Below, piece after piece: positions 1 through 8,880 of a stretch of 64,000 nt of DNA. A model generated the notes under the pieces. That model was not told where the DNA came from. It worked only from the letters and a program-made list of their open reading frames with translations, and did no database searches. Numbering within the stretch: the first letter of the stretch is position 1; each line of letters starts with the position of its first letter. Location of the stretch: the NCBI GenBank assembly GCA_964509295.1, contig CAZDWS010000004.1, positions 248,001 to 312,000 of the forward strand, given 5' to 3'. The DNA comes from JBGSQR01 sp964509295 (GTDB lineage Bacteria; Desulfobacterota; Desulfuromonadia; Geobacterales; Pseudopelobacteraceae). Both the position numbers and the translations under genes were made by a program.

Positions 1-3000
1 CGTTTCGGTTTTCTGGTGACCGGCCTGGGGCTGATCGCCAAGAGCTCCCCGAGCGGAGCGTTGTTGTTTGCAACAGACCTGGTCAGCGGCAAGGCACTGG
101 CCGGAACAGTGATCAGCTCTAGAAACAGCGATGAGGTTGTAACTACTGATCAGAGCGGTGTTGCGGAATGGAACGACACCGACAAGCATCATCTGATGGC
201 CAGATACGGAAAAAACATGGCCTTTCTTGAACTGGCTACACGACAGAATCCGGACAATAGTTCTGTCAAGGGATATGTCTATACGGACAGGCCGGCCTAC
301 CGACCGGGACAGACAGTTTATTTCAAAGGTGTACTTAGACAGCGCTCCGGCGAAGAATATGCACTCCCCACCTCCAGCAATCTGCACATGACTGTCAGTG
401 ACAGCGGAGAAAAAGCGGTATGTGAAACCGATCTGACAATCAGTGATAGTGGTTCATTCCACGGAGAATGTACTCTGCCTGCAGCCGCCGCTCTGGGCGG
501 CTACTCCATCAGCGCCTCAGCCAATGGAGAAACATGGCATGGCAGCTTCAAGGTTCTGGAGTACCGCAAACCGGAATTCGAGGTAAAGGTTGTGCCGGAA
601 CGCCGCTTTCTGGTGTCTGGTGACACGGCAGGTGTCAAGCTGACCGTACGCTACTACTTCGGCGGTGCTGTTGCCAATGGCAAGGTCAAATGGCGCATAT
701 ACAGCCAGCCGGCCTGGGGTCTGGGGCAGAACAGTGGTGAGGATGGTGATTCATACGACAATGAAGAACGTTTCTCAAGCGGCTATTCAGACTTTTTAGG
801 TGAAGGCGATCTTGTTCTGAATGAAAATGGCGAAACCATAATTCCGGTTACTGCCAAAAGCCACGATATGCCTTACAGCTACACAATAGAGGCTGATGTT
901 ACGGACAGCGCATCCCGTCAGGTCAGCGCTTCCGGTTCGGTTTCCGTGGTTCCGTCTCTTGTTTCCCTGAACGTTCGGGCCGGTTCCTATCTTACAAGAC
1001 CGGCAACACCTGTGGAGATCAGGCTGAGCGCTGCCGACTGGGAGGGCGCACCTAAAGCCCTGCCTGCATTACTGCAGTTCGAGTACCAGCAGTATGATAA
1101 AAAACTTCGCACATATACCTGGAAAAAGTCCGCCTCTGTAAACGTCAAAACCACTGCGGACGGAAGCGGCCGCACCAGCTTCAGCTTCCCGCACTCCGGC
1201 TATTGGAGGATTGTAGCCGAAGCTGTTGACCAGGCCGGTAGAAAGGCTTCTGCAACCACATCGGTCTGGGTCTGGAAGGACGGCTATGACTGGGAGGGTT
1301 CCTATCGCGACCTGGAGGCCGAATTTGACCGTAAAAGTTATAAGCCTGGTGAAACGGCCCGGCTTATTGTGCGTTCACCTTCTGTTGGCGGGACATTGCT
1401 GCTGACCATTGAAGGGCGGGATATTCGCAAGCGGTTATCTATCCCGCTAAAGAGCATGGTTCAGGTAATTGAACTGCCGGTTCTGGAGGAATATGCCCCA
1501 ATTATCCAGGTATCTGCAGTAACGGTTGGCAAGGGTCGTTTTTTCAGCCGCACAGTGCCACTGCGTGTAGACCACCAGCCGGGCAAACTGGATATTTTGG
1601 TTAAGACCGATAAACAAGTCTATGCACCTGGCGAGAAAGTACAGTTGACACTTACTTCCAGAGACGGAGGAAAAGCTGTCCCGGGTGAGATGTCACTGGC
1701 TGTTGTTGATGAGGCTATCTTTGCTGTTTCACCGGATCGCCAGGAGGACATCTGGCAGTTTTTCCTAGGCAATCGTGAACATCTGGTAACTACCCTGCAT
1801 TCGTTCCCGAGAGTTTATCTGGGTGGTGCAGCCAAGGACGCCGGAGCATTCCAGGCTAAAGAGGACGAACTTAAAGGCCTGAAAATCCGCAAGATATTCA
1901 AGGATACCGCCTACTGGCAGCCGATGTTGACCAGCAACAGCGACGGCAGCGCAACAGCGGAGTTCACGCTGCCGGACAACCTGACCACATGGCGGGCTAC
2001 TGCTGTCGGCCATAGCGGCAGCAACCGTTTTGGCAGTAGCCGCGAGAAATTCATTGCCAGACTGGAACTGATGGCGCGGCTTTCACCGCCCCGTTTCCTG
2101 ACCGTGGGTGATGAATTGAAAATACCGGGCGTCATCACCAGCATGACCAACAGCAGCCAGAAAGCCAAAGGACGTTTTGAAACCGAGGGGCTGACTCTGC
2201 TAAACGGTAACGAATTCAACGATGACGTTTCGCCGCGTGGCACCTTGCGCCGGGATGCAACGGTTAAAGCGGAAAAGGCCGGCAACGCCACACTGCGCCT
2301 ACTGGTCAAAGGCGCCCTGACCGGAGATGCCATGGAACTGGTTCTGCCAGTTCTTGAGCGGGGCATTACCCGTTTTGCCGGCACCAGCATTGCACTGCGC
2401 GAACAGGAGGCGGTTACGGAATTGACTCTTCCGGACAACGCTCTGCCCGGCTCTGCAGAGCTGAAACTGACTTTCAGTCCGACCATTGCCGCCAACCTCA
2501 ACAGTGCCATCAACAGACTGGTGGAGTTTCCTTACGGCTGTGTGGAACAGACACTTTCCCGCTTTATCCCGGCTGTCCATGCCCGAAAACTGCTGGCGGG
2601 TAACGCCTGGCAGCCGGATGCGGTAACGGCAGAAAAGCTGCCGCTGGCCATTGCCGAAGGTTTGAAGCGACTGGAAGACATGCAGCATGGCGACGGGGGC
2701 TGGGGATGGTGGAAAACGGACAACACTTCACTGACCATGACCGCCCATGCCGTGTATGGCTTGTCACTGGCAAAAAAAGCCGGTGTTGACGTTCCTACGG
2801 GAATGCTCAACAGAGGCATCAAATCATTGGAACAGCAGATCTCGTCAGCACCATCAACCACCCTGCCCCGCGCCTACCGTGCACTGGCGTTGAGCGGCAA
2901 AAGAAGCAGTACCATCGAACAGAAGATCGCCTCAAACTGGAAATCACTGCCTGTCGGTGATCAGCTGGCCTTTGTTGAAGCACTAAACTTCTCCGGACAG

Positions 3001-3984
3001 CGGGAAACAATGCAGCCGCTGCTGGCAGAGCTGAAGACGCAGATTCAAAGTGAGGGAAATGCCGCTTTCATACGCGACAAGGATGCGGAATCCTGGTGGT
3101 ACGGCTGGAGATGGGGTTCATCCGTAATAGAAACAACCTCAGGGCTACTGTCCATGCTGGTCAGCCAGAATCCAGCCGACCAGCTCAACAGCAGACTGGC
3201 CGAATTTCTGGTAAGACGACAGAATGGCGGCTGGTGGCAAACCACTTCATCCTCTGCCGCTGCCGTTACCGCACTGGCTGACTATGTTGGGTCTGCCAGT
3301 GAAACAACCTCCAGCTATAGCAGCAAACTGCAACTGAACAACAAAGATCTGGCCGAGTATCTGGTTGACAACGGCCGGCTTTTATCAGGACGGAAAACCA
3401 TTACTGTTCCGGCTGCCTCTATTAAAAATGGTGTCAACAGGCTTGTCCTGACCAAGGGCAGTGGTGGAGCCGCCTATGTTACGGCAGAGCTCAAATATGC
3501 GGTTCCGCCGGAAGCCGCCCAATCATCCTCGGGTCTGAAGTTGGAGCGCACCCTGTACCGTGTCAGATCAGTAAAAACAGACGACAAATGGCGCCGTGAA
3601 TACACACAGCTCAAACCGGGCGAAAGCATCAACACCGGCGATGACATAGAGGTGCGATTAATTGTTGAGAACAGTAAAACACTGGAATACCTGATTATTG
3701 AAGACCGCCTGCCGGCCGGCTTTGAATCCCGTGAAACCGACCGCGATCCACGTTTTATGGATGACTCCGGCTATTACAGCTGGTTTACCCACCGGGAACG
3801 ACGTGATGACAAAATGGCATACTTTATCACCACTCTGCCAGTCGGCAGACACGAATTCCGTCATGTCATCTATCCCGAGCTGACCGGTAAAGCCCTGGCC
3901 CTGCCCGCATCGGTCTGGCCAATGTATCAACCGGAACTGCGTGGCGAAAGCACTCCCTGGCAATTTGAAATAAAACAGCATTAA
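1..3984 (+). CDS. alpha-2-macroglobulin family protein (5' partial)
   Basis: The reading frame is already open at base 1, so the N-terminus (signal peptide and first macroglobulin domains) lies outside the window. What remains, about 1,327 residues, shows macroglobulin (MG) repeats including a DRPAYRPGQTVYFKG segment typical of the MG2 region, a central alpha-2-macroglobulin domain (DNLTTWRATAVGHS), and the thioester motif CVEQ (Cys codon 2539-2541, Gln codon 2548-2550). The alpha-toroid thioester domain (DGGWGWWKTDNTS) and a C-terminal receptor-binding-like domain follow. Bacterial members (E. coli YfhM type, about 1,650 residues) are periplasmic, usually inner-membrane-anchored protease traps that bond covalently to attacking proteases. 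The intact CxEQ predicts thioester chemistry. The common partner pbpC is not downstream here; it could lie upstream. Confidence 0.9.
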   Translation, partial: RFGFLVTGLGLIAKSSPSGALLFATDLVSGKALAGTVISSRNSDEVVTTDQSGVAEWNDTDKHHLMARYGKNMAFLELATRQNPDNSSVKGYVYTDRPAYRPGQTVYFKGVLRQRSGEEYALPTSSNLHMTVSDSGEKAVCETDLTISDSGSFHGECTLPAAAALGGYSISASANGETWHGSFKVLEYRKPEFEVKVVPERRFLVSGDTAGVKLTVRYYFGGAVANGKVKWRIYSQPAWGLGQNSGEDGDSYDNEERFSSGYSDFLGEGDLVLNENGETIIPVTAKSHDMPYSYTIEADVTDSASRQVSASGSVSVVPSLVSLNVRAGSYLTRPATPVEIRLSAADWEGAPKALPALLQFEYQQYDKKLRTYTWKKSASVNVKTTADGSGRTSFSFPHSGYWRIVAEAVDQAGRKASATTSVWVWKDGYDWEGSYRDLEAEFDRKSYKPGETARLIVRSPSVGGTLLLTIEGRDIRKRLSIPLKSMVQVIELPVLEEYAPIIQVSAVTVGKGRFFSRTVPLRVDHQPGKLDILVKTDKQVYAPGEKVQLTLTSRDGGKAVPGEMSLAVVDEAIFAVSPDRQEDIWQFFLGNREHLVTTLHSFPRVYLGGAAKDAGAFQAKEDELKGLKIRKIFKDTAYWQPMLTSNSDGSATAEFTLPDNLTTWRATAVGHSGSNRFGSSREKFIARLELMARLSPPRFLTVGDELKIPGVITSMTNSSQKAKGRFETEGLTLLNGNEFNDDVSPRGTLRRDATVKAEKAGNATLRLLVKGALTGDAMELVLPVLERGITRFAGTSIALREQEAVTELTLPDNALPGSAELKLTFSPTIAANLNSAINRLVEFPYGCVEQTLSRFIPAVHARKLLAGNAWQPDAVTAEKLPLAIAEGLKRLEDMQHGDGGWGWWKTDNTSLTMTAHAVYGLSLAKKAGVDVPTGMLNRGIKSLEQQISSAPSTTLPRAYRALALSGKRSSTIEQKIASNWKSLPVGDQLAFVEALNFSGQRETMQPLLAELKTQIQSEGNAAFIRDKDAESWWYGWRWGSSVIETTSGLLSMLVSQNPADQLNSRLAEFLVRRQNGGWWQTTSSSAAAVTALADYVGSASETTSSYSSKLQLNNKDLAEYLVDNGRLLSGRKTITVPAASIKNGVNRLVLTKGSGGAAYVTAELKYAVPPEAAQSSSGLKLERTLYRVRSVKTDDKWRREYTQLKPGESINTGDDIEVRLIVENSKTLEYLIIEDRLPAGFESRETDRDPRFMDDSGYYSWFTHRERRDDKMAYFITTLPVGRHEFRHVIYPELTGKALALPASVWPMYQPELRGESTPWQFEIKQH

Positions 3985-3988
3985 ACTC

Positions 3989-4017
3989 TTGTTTATAAGC
4001 TACTGGAGTGCTATATT
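3989..4017 (+). promoter_or_regulatory. putative sigma-70 promoter for the 36-residue ORF
   Basis: TTGTTT (3989-3994) and TATATT (4012-4017) are separated by exactly 17 nt, matching 4/6 and 5/6 of the -35 and -10 consensus. The predicted start, about 4024, lies some 30 nt before the small ORF. It begins just after the stop of the macroglobulin gene, so the small gene can be an independent unit. Confidence 0.4.
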
Positions 4018-4055
4018 TTAAAATTGAATTATAAAGATAAACCGGAGTTATATTT

Positions 4056-4166
4056 ATGAAAGTAAGAGCTCTTAAAAACATCGCACCTGATTCAACAGCA
4101 GAAGAAGAACACAAGGAAGACAAAAACACCATTGTGCTGAATACCTTCATAATTTTGAACAAGTAA
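4056..4166 (+). CDS. putative 36-residue small protein
   Basis: An ATG with a GGAG Shine-Dalgarno 8 nt upstream (4044-4047) opens a 36-codon frame: a basic start (MKVRALKNIAP), an acidic middle (EEEHKEDKN) and a hydrophobic tail (TIVLNTFIILNK). It has a promoter-like sequence in front and a strong intrinsic terminator 14 nt behind, so it looks like a complete stand-alone gene. I recognise no family. The layout resembles small secreted or signalling peptides in general (charged leader-like half, short hydrophobic half), but no processing or modification gene is next to it. A non-coding leader or small RNA with a chance ORF is the alternative. Confidence 0.45.
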   Translation: MKVRALKNIAPDSTAEEEHKEDKNTIVLNTFIILNK

Positions 4167-4180
4167 TTTTACATAGAATA

Positions 4181-4206
4181 AAGGGCACCGGAAACCGGTG
4201 CCCTTT
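4181..4206 (+). terminator. intrinsic terminator
   Basis: An 11-bp perfect stem (AAGGGCACCGG / CCGGTGCCCTT) with a 3-nt loop is followed by a short T-rich stretch. It closes the small-ORF unit and insulates the SulP gene downstream. Confidence 0.8.
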
Positions 4207-4234
4207 ATTCATTTCCGGTCAGAAAAGAGCAGAT

Positions 4235-5953
4235 ATGAAGCAAAGCATTTTTTCAAATTGGCTACCAAAATCCATCTTGTGCCTCAAAGGGTATAACAAA
4301 TCCGACTTTGCCTCTGACATGACCAGCGGCATAACTGTTGGTGTTGTGGCACTTCCACTGGCAATGGCTTTCGGCATCGCGTCGGGTGTCACCCCGCAGG
4401 CAGGCATCTACACCGCTATCATTGCCGGTTTTCTTATTTCAGCTCTGGGTGGTTCCAAAACCCAGATCGGCGGGCCCACCGGCGCATTTGTTGTTGTTAT
4501 AGCTGCTATCATTGCCAAACATGGCCTGTCAGGTCTGCTGATGGTAACTATGATGGCTGGCGTAATCCTGATTTTCCTGGGACTGACCAAACTCGGCAAT
4601 GCCGTAAAATTTATTCCCAGACCGGTTGTAATCGGCTTTACCAACGGTATCGCAGTTCTGATCGCATCGACCCAGCTCAAGGATTTTCTGGGGCTGAAGA
4701 CAGACGGTCATGTGCCGTCTGAATTTTTCGAACGCATGGTTTTTATAGGAAAAAATCTGAGCAGTTTTGACATGGCGACCATCATAATTGCTGTCTCATC
4801 ACTGGCAATCATTCTTCTGATGCCACGCATTACAAAAAAAATACCCGGCTCCATCATTGCATTAGTTTTAACCACGGCTATAGTAGGTTTTATGGGACTA
4901 CCGGTGGAAACCATCGGCAGTAAATTCGGCGGCATACCGCTCGGCCTGCCGGAACTTCAAATGCCGGAATTTCGTGTTGACCTGATTATTCCTCTCCTGC
5001 CATCGGCTGTTACAGTTGCCCTGCTGGCGGCAATCGAAAGCCTCCTTTCAGCCGTTGTAGCAGACTCCATGAGCGGAGACCGGCATAATTCCAATGTGGA
5101 ACTTGTGGCGCAAGGCATTGCCAACCTGACGGTTCCATTTTTTGGCGGTATCCCTGTTACCGGTGCAATCGCCCGTACGGCCACCAATATCCGTTCCGGC
5201 GCCCGTTCACCTTTTTCAGGCATAATTCACGCCATAACACTGCTGTGCATTATCCTGTTCGCGGCCCCGCTGGCACGCTTCATACCGCTCGGCACATTGG
5301 CGGCAGTGCTGTTCGTAGTGGCTTACAACATGGGTGAATGGCATGAGATACCCATGGTTCTCAAGCTGAACCGCAAGGAGATTTCGGTCTGGCTGATCAC
5401 TTTTGTACTGACAGTAGTGGCAGATCTGACCATCGCAGTTGAAGTAGGCATGATGCTGGCGGCCCTGCTGTATATCTATCAGGTTTCCAATACAACTGTA
5501 GTTGCTCCACTAACTGCAGAAACCATCGACCATGCCAGGGATCATGTAATTCAGGACCACAATATTCCTCACTACATCAGTATTTTCCACATTCAGGGCC
5601 CTCTGCTGTTTGGAGCTGCTGAAAAACTTAAAGAACTGAGTTTTACAACAGAAAACCTGCAATCTATCGTCATACTCAGAATGCGATATATGACCGCTAT
5701 TGACGGTACCGGACTGCATGCCATTGAGCAGCTTCACGAGAAGCTGCATGCATCCGGCCGCACGCTGTTACTCTGTGGACTACGCAATCAACCACTTGAA
5801 TTTATTCAAAAAACAAACCTGCCAAAAATTGTTGGTCAAAAGAATATCCTGCCCAATATCGGTTCCACGCTACAGAGGGCCGCTGAAATTTTTGACAACT
5901 TTGGAGGAATCGGTGAAGAGGCTGCTGCAGGATTGGCTAACGCAGCGGTATAA
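4235..5953 (+). CDS. SulP family inorganic anion transporter
   Basis: A 572-residue inner-membrane protein of the SulP (SLC26-like) family. It has a long hydrophobic region of about 10-14 membrane segments (roughly residues 25-420), with family features in the first spans (ITVGVVALPLAMAFGIASG) and a GGIPVTGAIARTATNIRSGA segment. A C-terminal cytoplasmic STAS domain (about 430-550) follows. The length is normal for the family. Members carry sulfate, bicarbonate or other anions by proton or sodium symport; the substrate cannot be told from sequence. The gene is bracketed by terminators (4181-4206 and 5973-6004), so it is a single-gene unit. No carbonic anhydrase or sulfur-assimilation gene is adjacent. 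Confidence 0.88.
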   Translation: MKQSIFSNWLPKSILCLKGYNKSDFASDMTSGITVGVVALPLAMAFGIASGVTPQAGIYTAIIAGFLISALGGSKTQIGGPTGAFVVVIAAIIAKHGLSGLLMVTMMAGVILIFLGLTKLGNAVKFIPRPVVIGFTNGIAVLIASTQLKDFLGLKTDGHVPSEFFERMVFIGKNLSSFDMATIIIAVSSLAIILLMPRITKKIPGSIIALVLTTAIVGFMGLPVETIGSKFGGIPLGLPELQMPEFRVDLIIPLLPSAVTVALLAAIESLLSAVVADSMSGDRHNSNVELVAQGIANLTVPFFGGIPVTGAIARTATNIRSGARSPFSGIIHAITLLCIILFAAPLARFIPLGTLAAVLFVVAYNMGEWHEIPMVLKLNRKEISVWLITFVLTVVADLTIAVEVGMMLAALLYIYQVSNTTVVAPLTAETIDHARDHVIQDHNIPHYISIFHIQGPLLFGAAEKLKELSFTTENLQSIVILRMRYMTAIDGTGLHAIEQLHEKLHASGRTLLLCGLRNQPLEFIQKTNLPKIVGQKNILPNIGSTLQRAAEIFDNFGGIGEEAAAGLANAAV

Positions 5954-5972
5954 TTAATTAAATTAGCACATC

Positions 5973-6004
5973 AGGCCCCCCGTTATTTTCAGGGGGGCTT
6001 TTTT
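5973..6004 (+). terminator. intrinsic terminator after SulP gene
   Basis: A GC-rich stem (GGCCCCCC paired with GGGGGGCT, one wobble pair) is followed by TTTTTT, 20 nt after the transporter stop codon. Confidence 0.8.
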
Positions 6005-6173
6005 AATGGTAGAAATATCCTTCCACCTTTCTTTTTCCTATGGTAATAATTATTATTTCAGTCAAAACAGAGTTGTTTTTTCCGAAGAGTTGTCAGCTAA
6101 ATTAATCAGCTTTTATATATCTCTAAAACAAACTGCAACTGAACAGAATCATAAATTAAAAGGAAATTGAAAA

Positions 6174-6557
6174 ATGAAGACAGCAATTCTTATGATGGCT
6201 CACGGAAGCCGTATTGCAGAGGCCAATGACGCCGCCCGCGAAGTAGCAAAGATGGTACAGGAAATTACCGGTTTCAAAACCGTTGAAGTAGCCTACCGCG
6301 AACTGCATGAACCCAATATTCAGCAGGGTATCGACAATTGCGTTGCCAAAGGTGCCGAACGCATTCTGCTGATGCCGTACTTCCTGTTCATGGGCGCCCA
6401 CGTTCAACACGACCTGCCGGAAGAAATCGAAGAGGCCCAAAAGCGTCACCCGGGACTGATCATGGAAATGGGCGCCCACCTGGGTGTCCACACAAAGCTG
6501 GCCGAGGTCGAGTCGGAACGAATTGAAGAGGCGCTGGACAAATTGGGGTGGCGCTAA
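6174..6557 (+). CDS. cbiX: sirohydrochlorin cobaltochelatase, small CbiX type
   Basis: This 127-residue protein matches the short archaeal/deltaproteobacterial CbiX. It inserts cobalt into sirohydrochlorin early in anaerobic cobalamin synthesis, in the cytoplasm. Visible are the N-terminal MAHGSR motif with His10 and the second metal-binding region MGAHVQHD with His76 and His79. Short CbiX proteins work as homodimers, unlike the two-domain CbiK/CbiX-long enzymes. An AAAAGGAA Shine-Dalgarno precedes the start. The stop overlaps the ATG of cbiC by one base, so it heads a cbiX-cbiC-cbiD unit. No cobalamin riboswitch is evident in the roughly 170 nt upstream. Confidence 0.9.
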   Translation: MKTAILMMAHGSRIAEANDAAREVAKMVQEITGFKTVEVAYRELHEPNIQQGIDNCVAKGAERILLMPYFLFMGAHVQHDLPEEIEEAQKRHPGLIMEMGAHLGVHTKLAEVESERIEEALDKLGWR

Positions 6558-7192
6558 TGGACTCACTTTCCATGAAACCGGAAGAGATAGAAACCGAATC
6601 CTTCCGTATTATTGATATGGAAGCCGGCGAACAGGACTGGAACGAACAGGAGTGGCCGGTTGTACGCCGCATGATCCACACCAGTGCAGATTTCGAATAC
6701 GCCCGGTCAACCGTTTTTTCCGATGACGCTATTGACAAGGCCATTGCTGCATTGAAAAGCGGTTGCGGAATAGTAACAGACACCAACATGGCGTTGGCAG
6801 GCATCAGCAAGGTGCGGCTGGCTGCTTATGGAAATAATGTTTCCTGCCATGTGGCAGACCCGGAAGTGGCGGAGCAGGCAAAAAAAGAAGGGATCACCCG
6901 TTCGATTGCTGCCATGCGCAAGGCTGTTGCCGATCCAAACAACCGTATATTTGTTATTGGCAATGCACCCACGGCTCTGTTCGAACTGATCAGACTGGTT
7001 GAAAATGGAAAAGCGGACCCGCAACTGATCATCGGGCTTCCGGTCGGTTTTGTCGGGGCCGAGGAAAGCAAGGTCGCCCTGGCTGCAGCAAAAATCAATG
7101 TACCATTCATCACCAATATCGGTCGCAAGGGCGGCTCTAATGTGGCTGCGGCAGTTGTTAATGCTTTGGCCATATTGGCAGAGAAGAGCTGA
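6557..7192 (+). CDS. cbiC: precorrin-8X / cobalt-precorrin-8 methylmutase
   Basis: A 211-residue CbiC/CobH protein. It moves the C11 methyl to C12 to make cobyrinic acid in the corrin pathway. The catalytic histidine is seen in RRMIHTSADFEY (His41), and a G-rich LIIGLPVGFVGAEESK segment lies near residue 160. The ATG at 6557 overlaps the cbiX stop and has a GGGGTGG purine-rich sequence before it. A GTG three codons upstream is possible but less likely. The N-terminus is about 10-20 residues longer than many CbiC proteins. CbiD follows after 5 nt. Confidence 0.92.
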   Translation: MDSLSMKPEEIETESFRIIDMEAGEQDWNEQEWPVVRRMIHTSADFEYARSTVFSDDAIDKAIAALKSGCGIVTDTNMALAGISKVRLAAYGNNVSCHVADPEVAEQAKKEGITRSIAAMRKAVADPNNRIFVIGNAPTALFELIRLVENGKADPQLIIGLPVGFVGAEESKVALAAAKINVPFITNIGRKGGSNVAAAVVNALAILAEKS

Positions 7193-7197
7193 GAAAA

Positions 7198-8283
7198 GTG
7201 AAAAAAGTTTTACGACATGGCTACACCACTGGTGCCTGTTCTGCTGCTGCTGCAAAGGGTGCCGCAATGATGTTACGCGACCAGAAGCCGTATGACGAAG
7301 TCAGCATCCTACTGCCGACCGATCAGTCAGTATCATTCACTTTGTATGGTCAGCGTTTTTCCGACAAATCCGCATCATGTTTTGTAATTAAGGATGCGGG
7401 GGACGACCCTGATGTAACCCATGGTGCGGAGATACATGTTGAGGTAGCTCTCCTACCCCGTCAGGAGGGGGCAGATATAATATTAACCGGCGGAACAGGT
7501 ATCGGCAAAGTAACCAAACCGGGGCTGGCTGTTCCTCCCGGAGAATACGCCATCAACCCCGTTCCACGCAAAATGATAACTGAGGCGGTCAATGAGATTT
7601 TCACTCCAGTCTCCAGTCCCCAGTCACCAGTCACCATAAACGTAACCATATCTATTCCCGACGGAGAGTTGAGGGCAACCAAGACACTCAACGCGCGACT
7701 GGGAATCATCGGCGGCCTTTCGATCCTCGGCACCACCGGCATTGTTCGCCCGGTTTCCGCCAAGGCCTGGACCGACACCATCGATGCAGCACTGGATGTG
7801 GCCAAAGCCTGTGGCTGCGAGACAGTCATATTCTCAACCGGACGAACAAGCGAAATGGCAGCGCAAAGTCATGAGGCACACCAGGAAGAAGCCTATGTGA
7901 TGATGGGTGACCATGTTGCCCATGCCATGAAGTCCGCCCTGAAACGTGGCTTTGACAAACCGGTGATCGCCTGTCAGTTTGCCAAGCTGGTCAAGATTGC
8001 CTGTGGTTACGAAAACACCCATGCCGCCGCCTCTGATATGGACCTTAAACGGCTGCAGCAGTGGGCTGAAGAGGCCGGACTGTCCTCAGCAATTATCAGT
8101 TCAATCGCCAATGCCAATACGGCCCGTGAAGTTGCCGTTGCCAGCGACTTTGACAAAAAACTGCTCCAAACCACTGCTACTCAAGCCATTTTAGAAGCAA
8201 GACGTCATGCTCCTGGATTAAACCCGGTGTTTCTGGTTGCTGATTACAATCACAGAATAATCTTCAGTTCCAATGAAGCATAA
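7198..8283 (+). CDS. cbiD: cobalt-precorrin-5B (C1)-methyltransferase
   Basis: This 361-residue CbiD starts at GTG, with the family N-terminus RHGYTTGACSAAAAKGAA. It methylates C1 of cobalt-precorrin-5B using SAM in the anaerobic cobalamin pathway. Other recognisable blocks are the AINPVPRKMI region and LGIIGGLSILGTTGIVRP, the most conserved part of the family. Residues 137-146 (PVSSPQSPVT) are encoded by four tandem 7-bp units CCAGTCN, an apparent repeat insertion at a loop between two conserved blocks. The length is otherwise typical. It is the last gene of the cbiX-C-D run. The remaining cbi genes must be elsewhere, except cobO at 44.7 kb. Confidence 0.93.
   Translation: MKKVLRHGYTTGACSAAAAKGAAMMLRDQKPYDEVSILLPTDQSVSFTLYGQRFSDKSASCFVIKDAGDDPDVTHGAEIHVEVALLPRQEGADIILTGGTGIGKVTKPGLAVPPGEYAINPVPRKMITEAVNEIFTPVSSPQSPVTINVTISIPDGELRATKTLNARLGIIGGLSILGTTGIVRPVSAKAWTDTIDAALDVAKACGCETVIFSTGRTSEMAAQSHEAHQEEAYVMMGDHVAHAMKSALKRGFDKPVIACQFAKLVKIACGYENTHAAASDMDLKRLQQWAEEAGLSSAIISSIANANTAREVAVASDFDKKLLQTTATQAILEARRHAPGLNPVFLVADYNHRIIFSSNEA
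7606..7635 (+). repeat. CCAGTCN heptamer repeat inside cbiD
   Basis: Four tandem heptamers read CCAGTCT, CCAGTCC, CCAGTCA, CCAGTCA, followed by CC. The same heptamer is repeated upstream of trpF (12121-12150). Because the unit is 7 bp, gain or loss of one or two units would shift the cbiD frame, while three units keep it. Confidence 0.75.
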
Positions 8284-8412
8284 AACAGCTTTTATAACCC
8301 ATGGGAACTGACTGAGCAGGCTATATCGACCTGCTGATGATTTGCTGTATCAAATAATTGAATTTATGTGCTAATATTCAGGTTTATTTACTCTGCAAGA
8401 AGGAGATTCCCA

Positions 8413-8880
8413 ATGCCACAATACTTTGAAGGCAAACTGGACGCCAAAGGTTGTAAGTTTGGTATCATTGTCAGCCGTTTTAACAGTTTTATCAGCGAAC
8501 GTCTGCTGGAAGGTGCCATTGACGCACTGATCCGCCACGGCGCTGATGACAAGGACATTTATGTTGCACGCGTACCTGGTGCATTTGAAATTCCATTGGC
8601 AGCAAAGAAAATGGCAAACGGCGGCAACTACGATGCAGTTATCGCACTGGGTGCCGTCATCAGAGGTTCCACACCACATTTTGACTATGTTTCTTCGGAA
8701 GTAACAAAAGGCGTTGCTGCCGTTTCCATGGACAGCGGTCTTCCGGTTATTTTTGGTGTTTTGACCGTTGACTCAATTGAGCAGGCCATTGAAAGAGCCG
8801 GAACCAAGGCTGGAAACAAGGGATTTGAGGCTGCAGTTACCGCCATTGAAACAGTAAACCTGCTGAAGGTGCTCAAGTAA
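8413..8880 (+). CDS. ribH: 6,7-dimethyl-8-ribityllumazine synthase
   Basis: A 155-residue RibH that condenses 5-amino-6-ribitylaminouracil with dihydroxybutanone phosphate, the penultimate riboflavin step, in icosahedral or pentameric cytoplasmic assemblies. Family marks are FGIIVSRFNSFISERLLEGA, VPGAFEIPLAAKKMA and GAVIRGSTPHFDYV with the general-base His89. I chose the ATG at 8413 over the upstream in-frame start because an AAGGAGA Shine-Dalgarno ends 7 nt before it and the protein then has the normal N-terminus. The stop overlaps the nusB ATG by one base, the common ribH-nusB arrangement. No FMN riboswitch is seen in the 129-nt gap upstream. Confidence 0.95.
   Translation: MPQYFEGKLDAKGCKFGIIVSRFNSFISERLLEGAIDALIRHGADDKDIYVARVPGAFEIPLAAKKMANGGNYDAVIALGAVIRGSTPHFDYVSSEVTKGVAAVSMDSGLPVIFGVLTVDSIEQAIERAGTKAGNKGFEAAVTAIETVNLLKVLK

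Noticed and set aside
1911..2513. 200-codon open frame on the minus strand
   Set aside because: It lies inside the macroglobulin gene in antisense and has Ser/Arg-rich composition typical of a shadow frame.
6005..6173. Cobalamin riboswitch upstream of cbiX
   Set aside because: I found no B12-box-like conserved core; the stretch is AT-rich without the expected GC-rich junctions.
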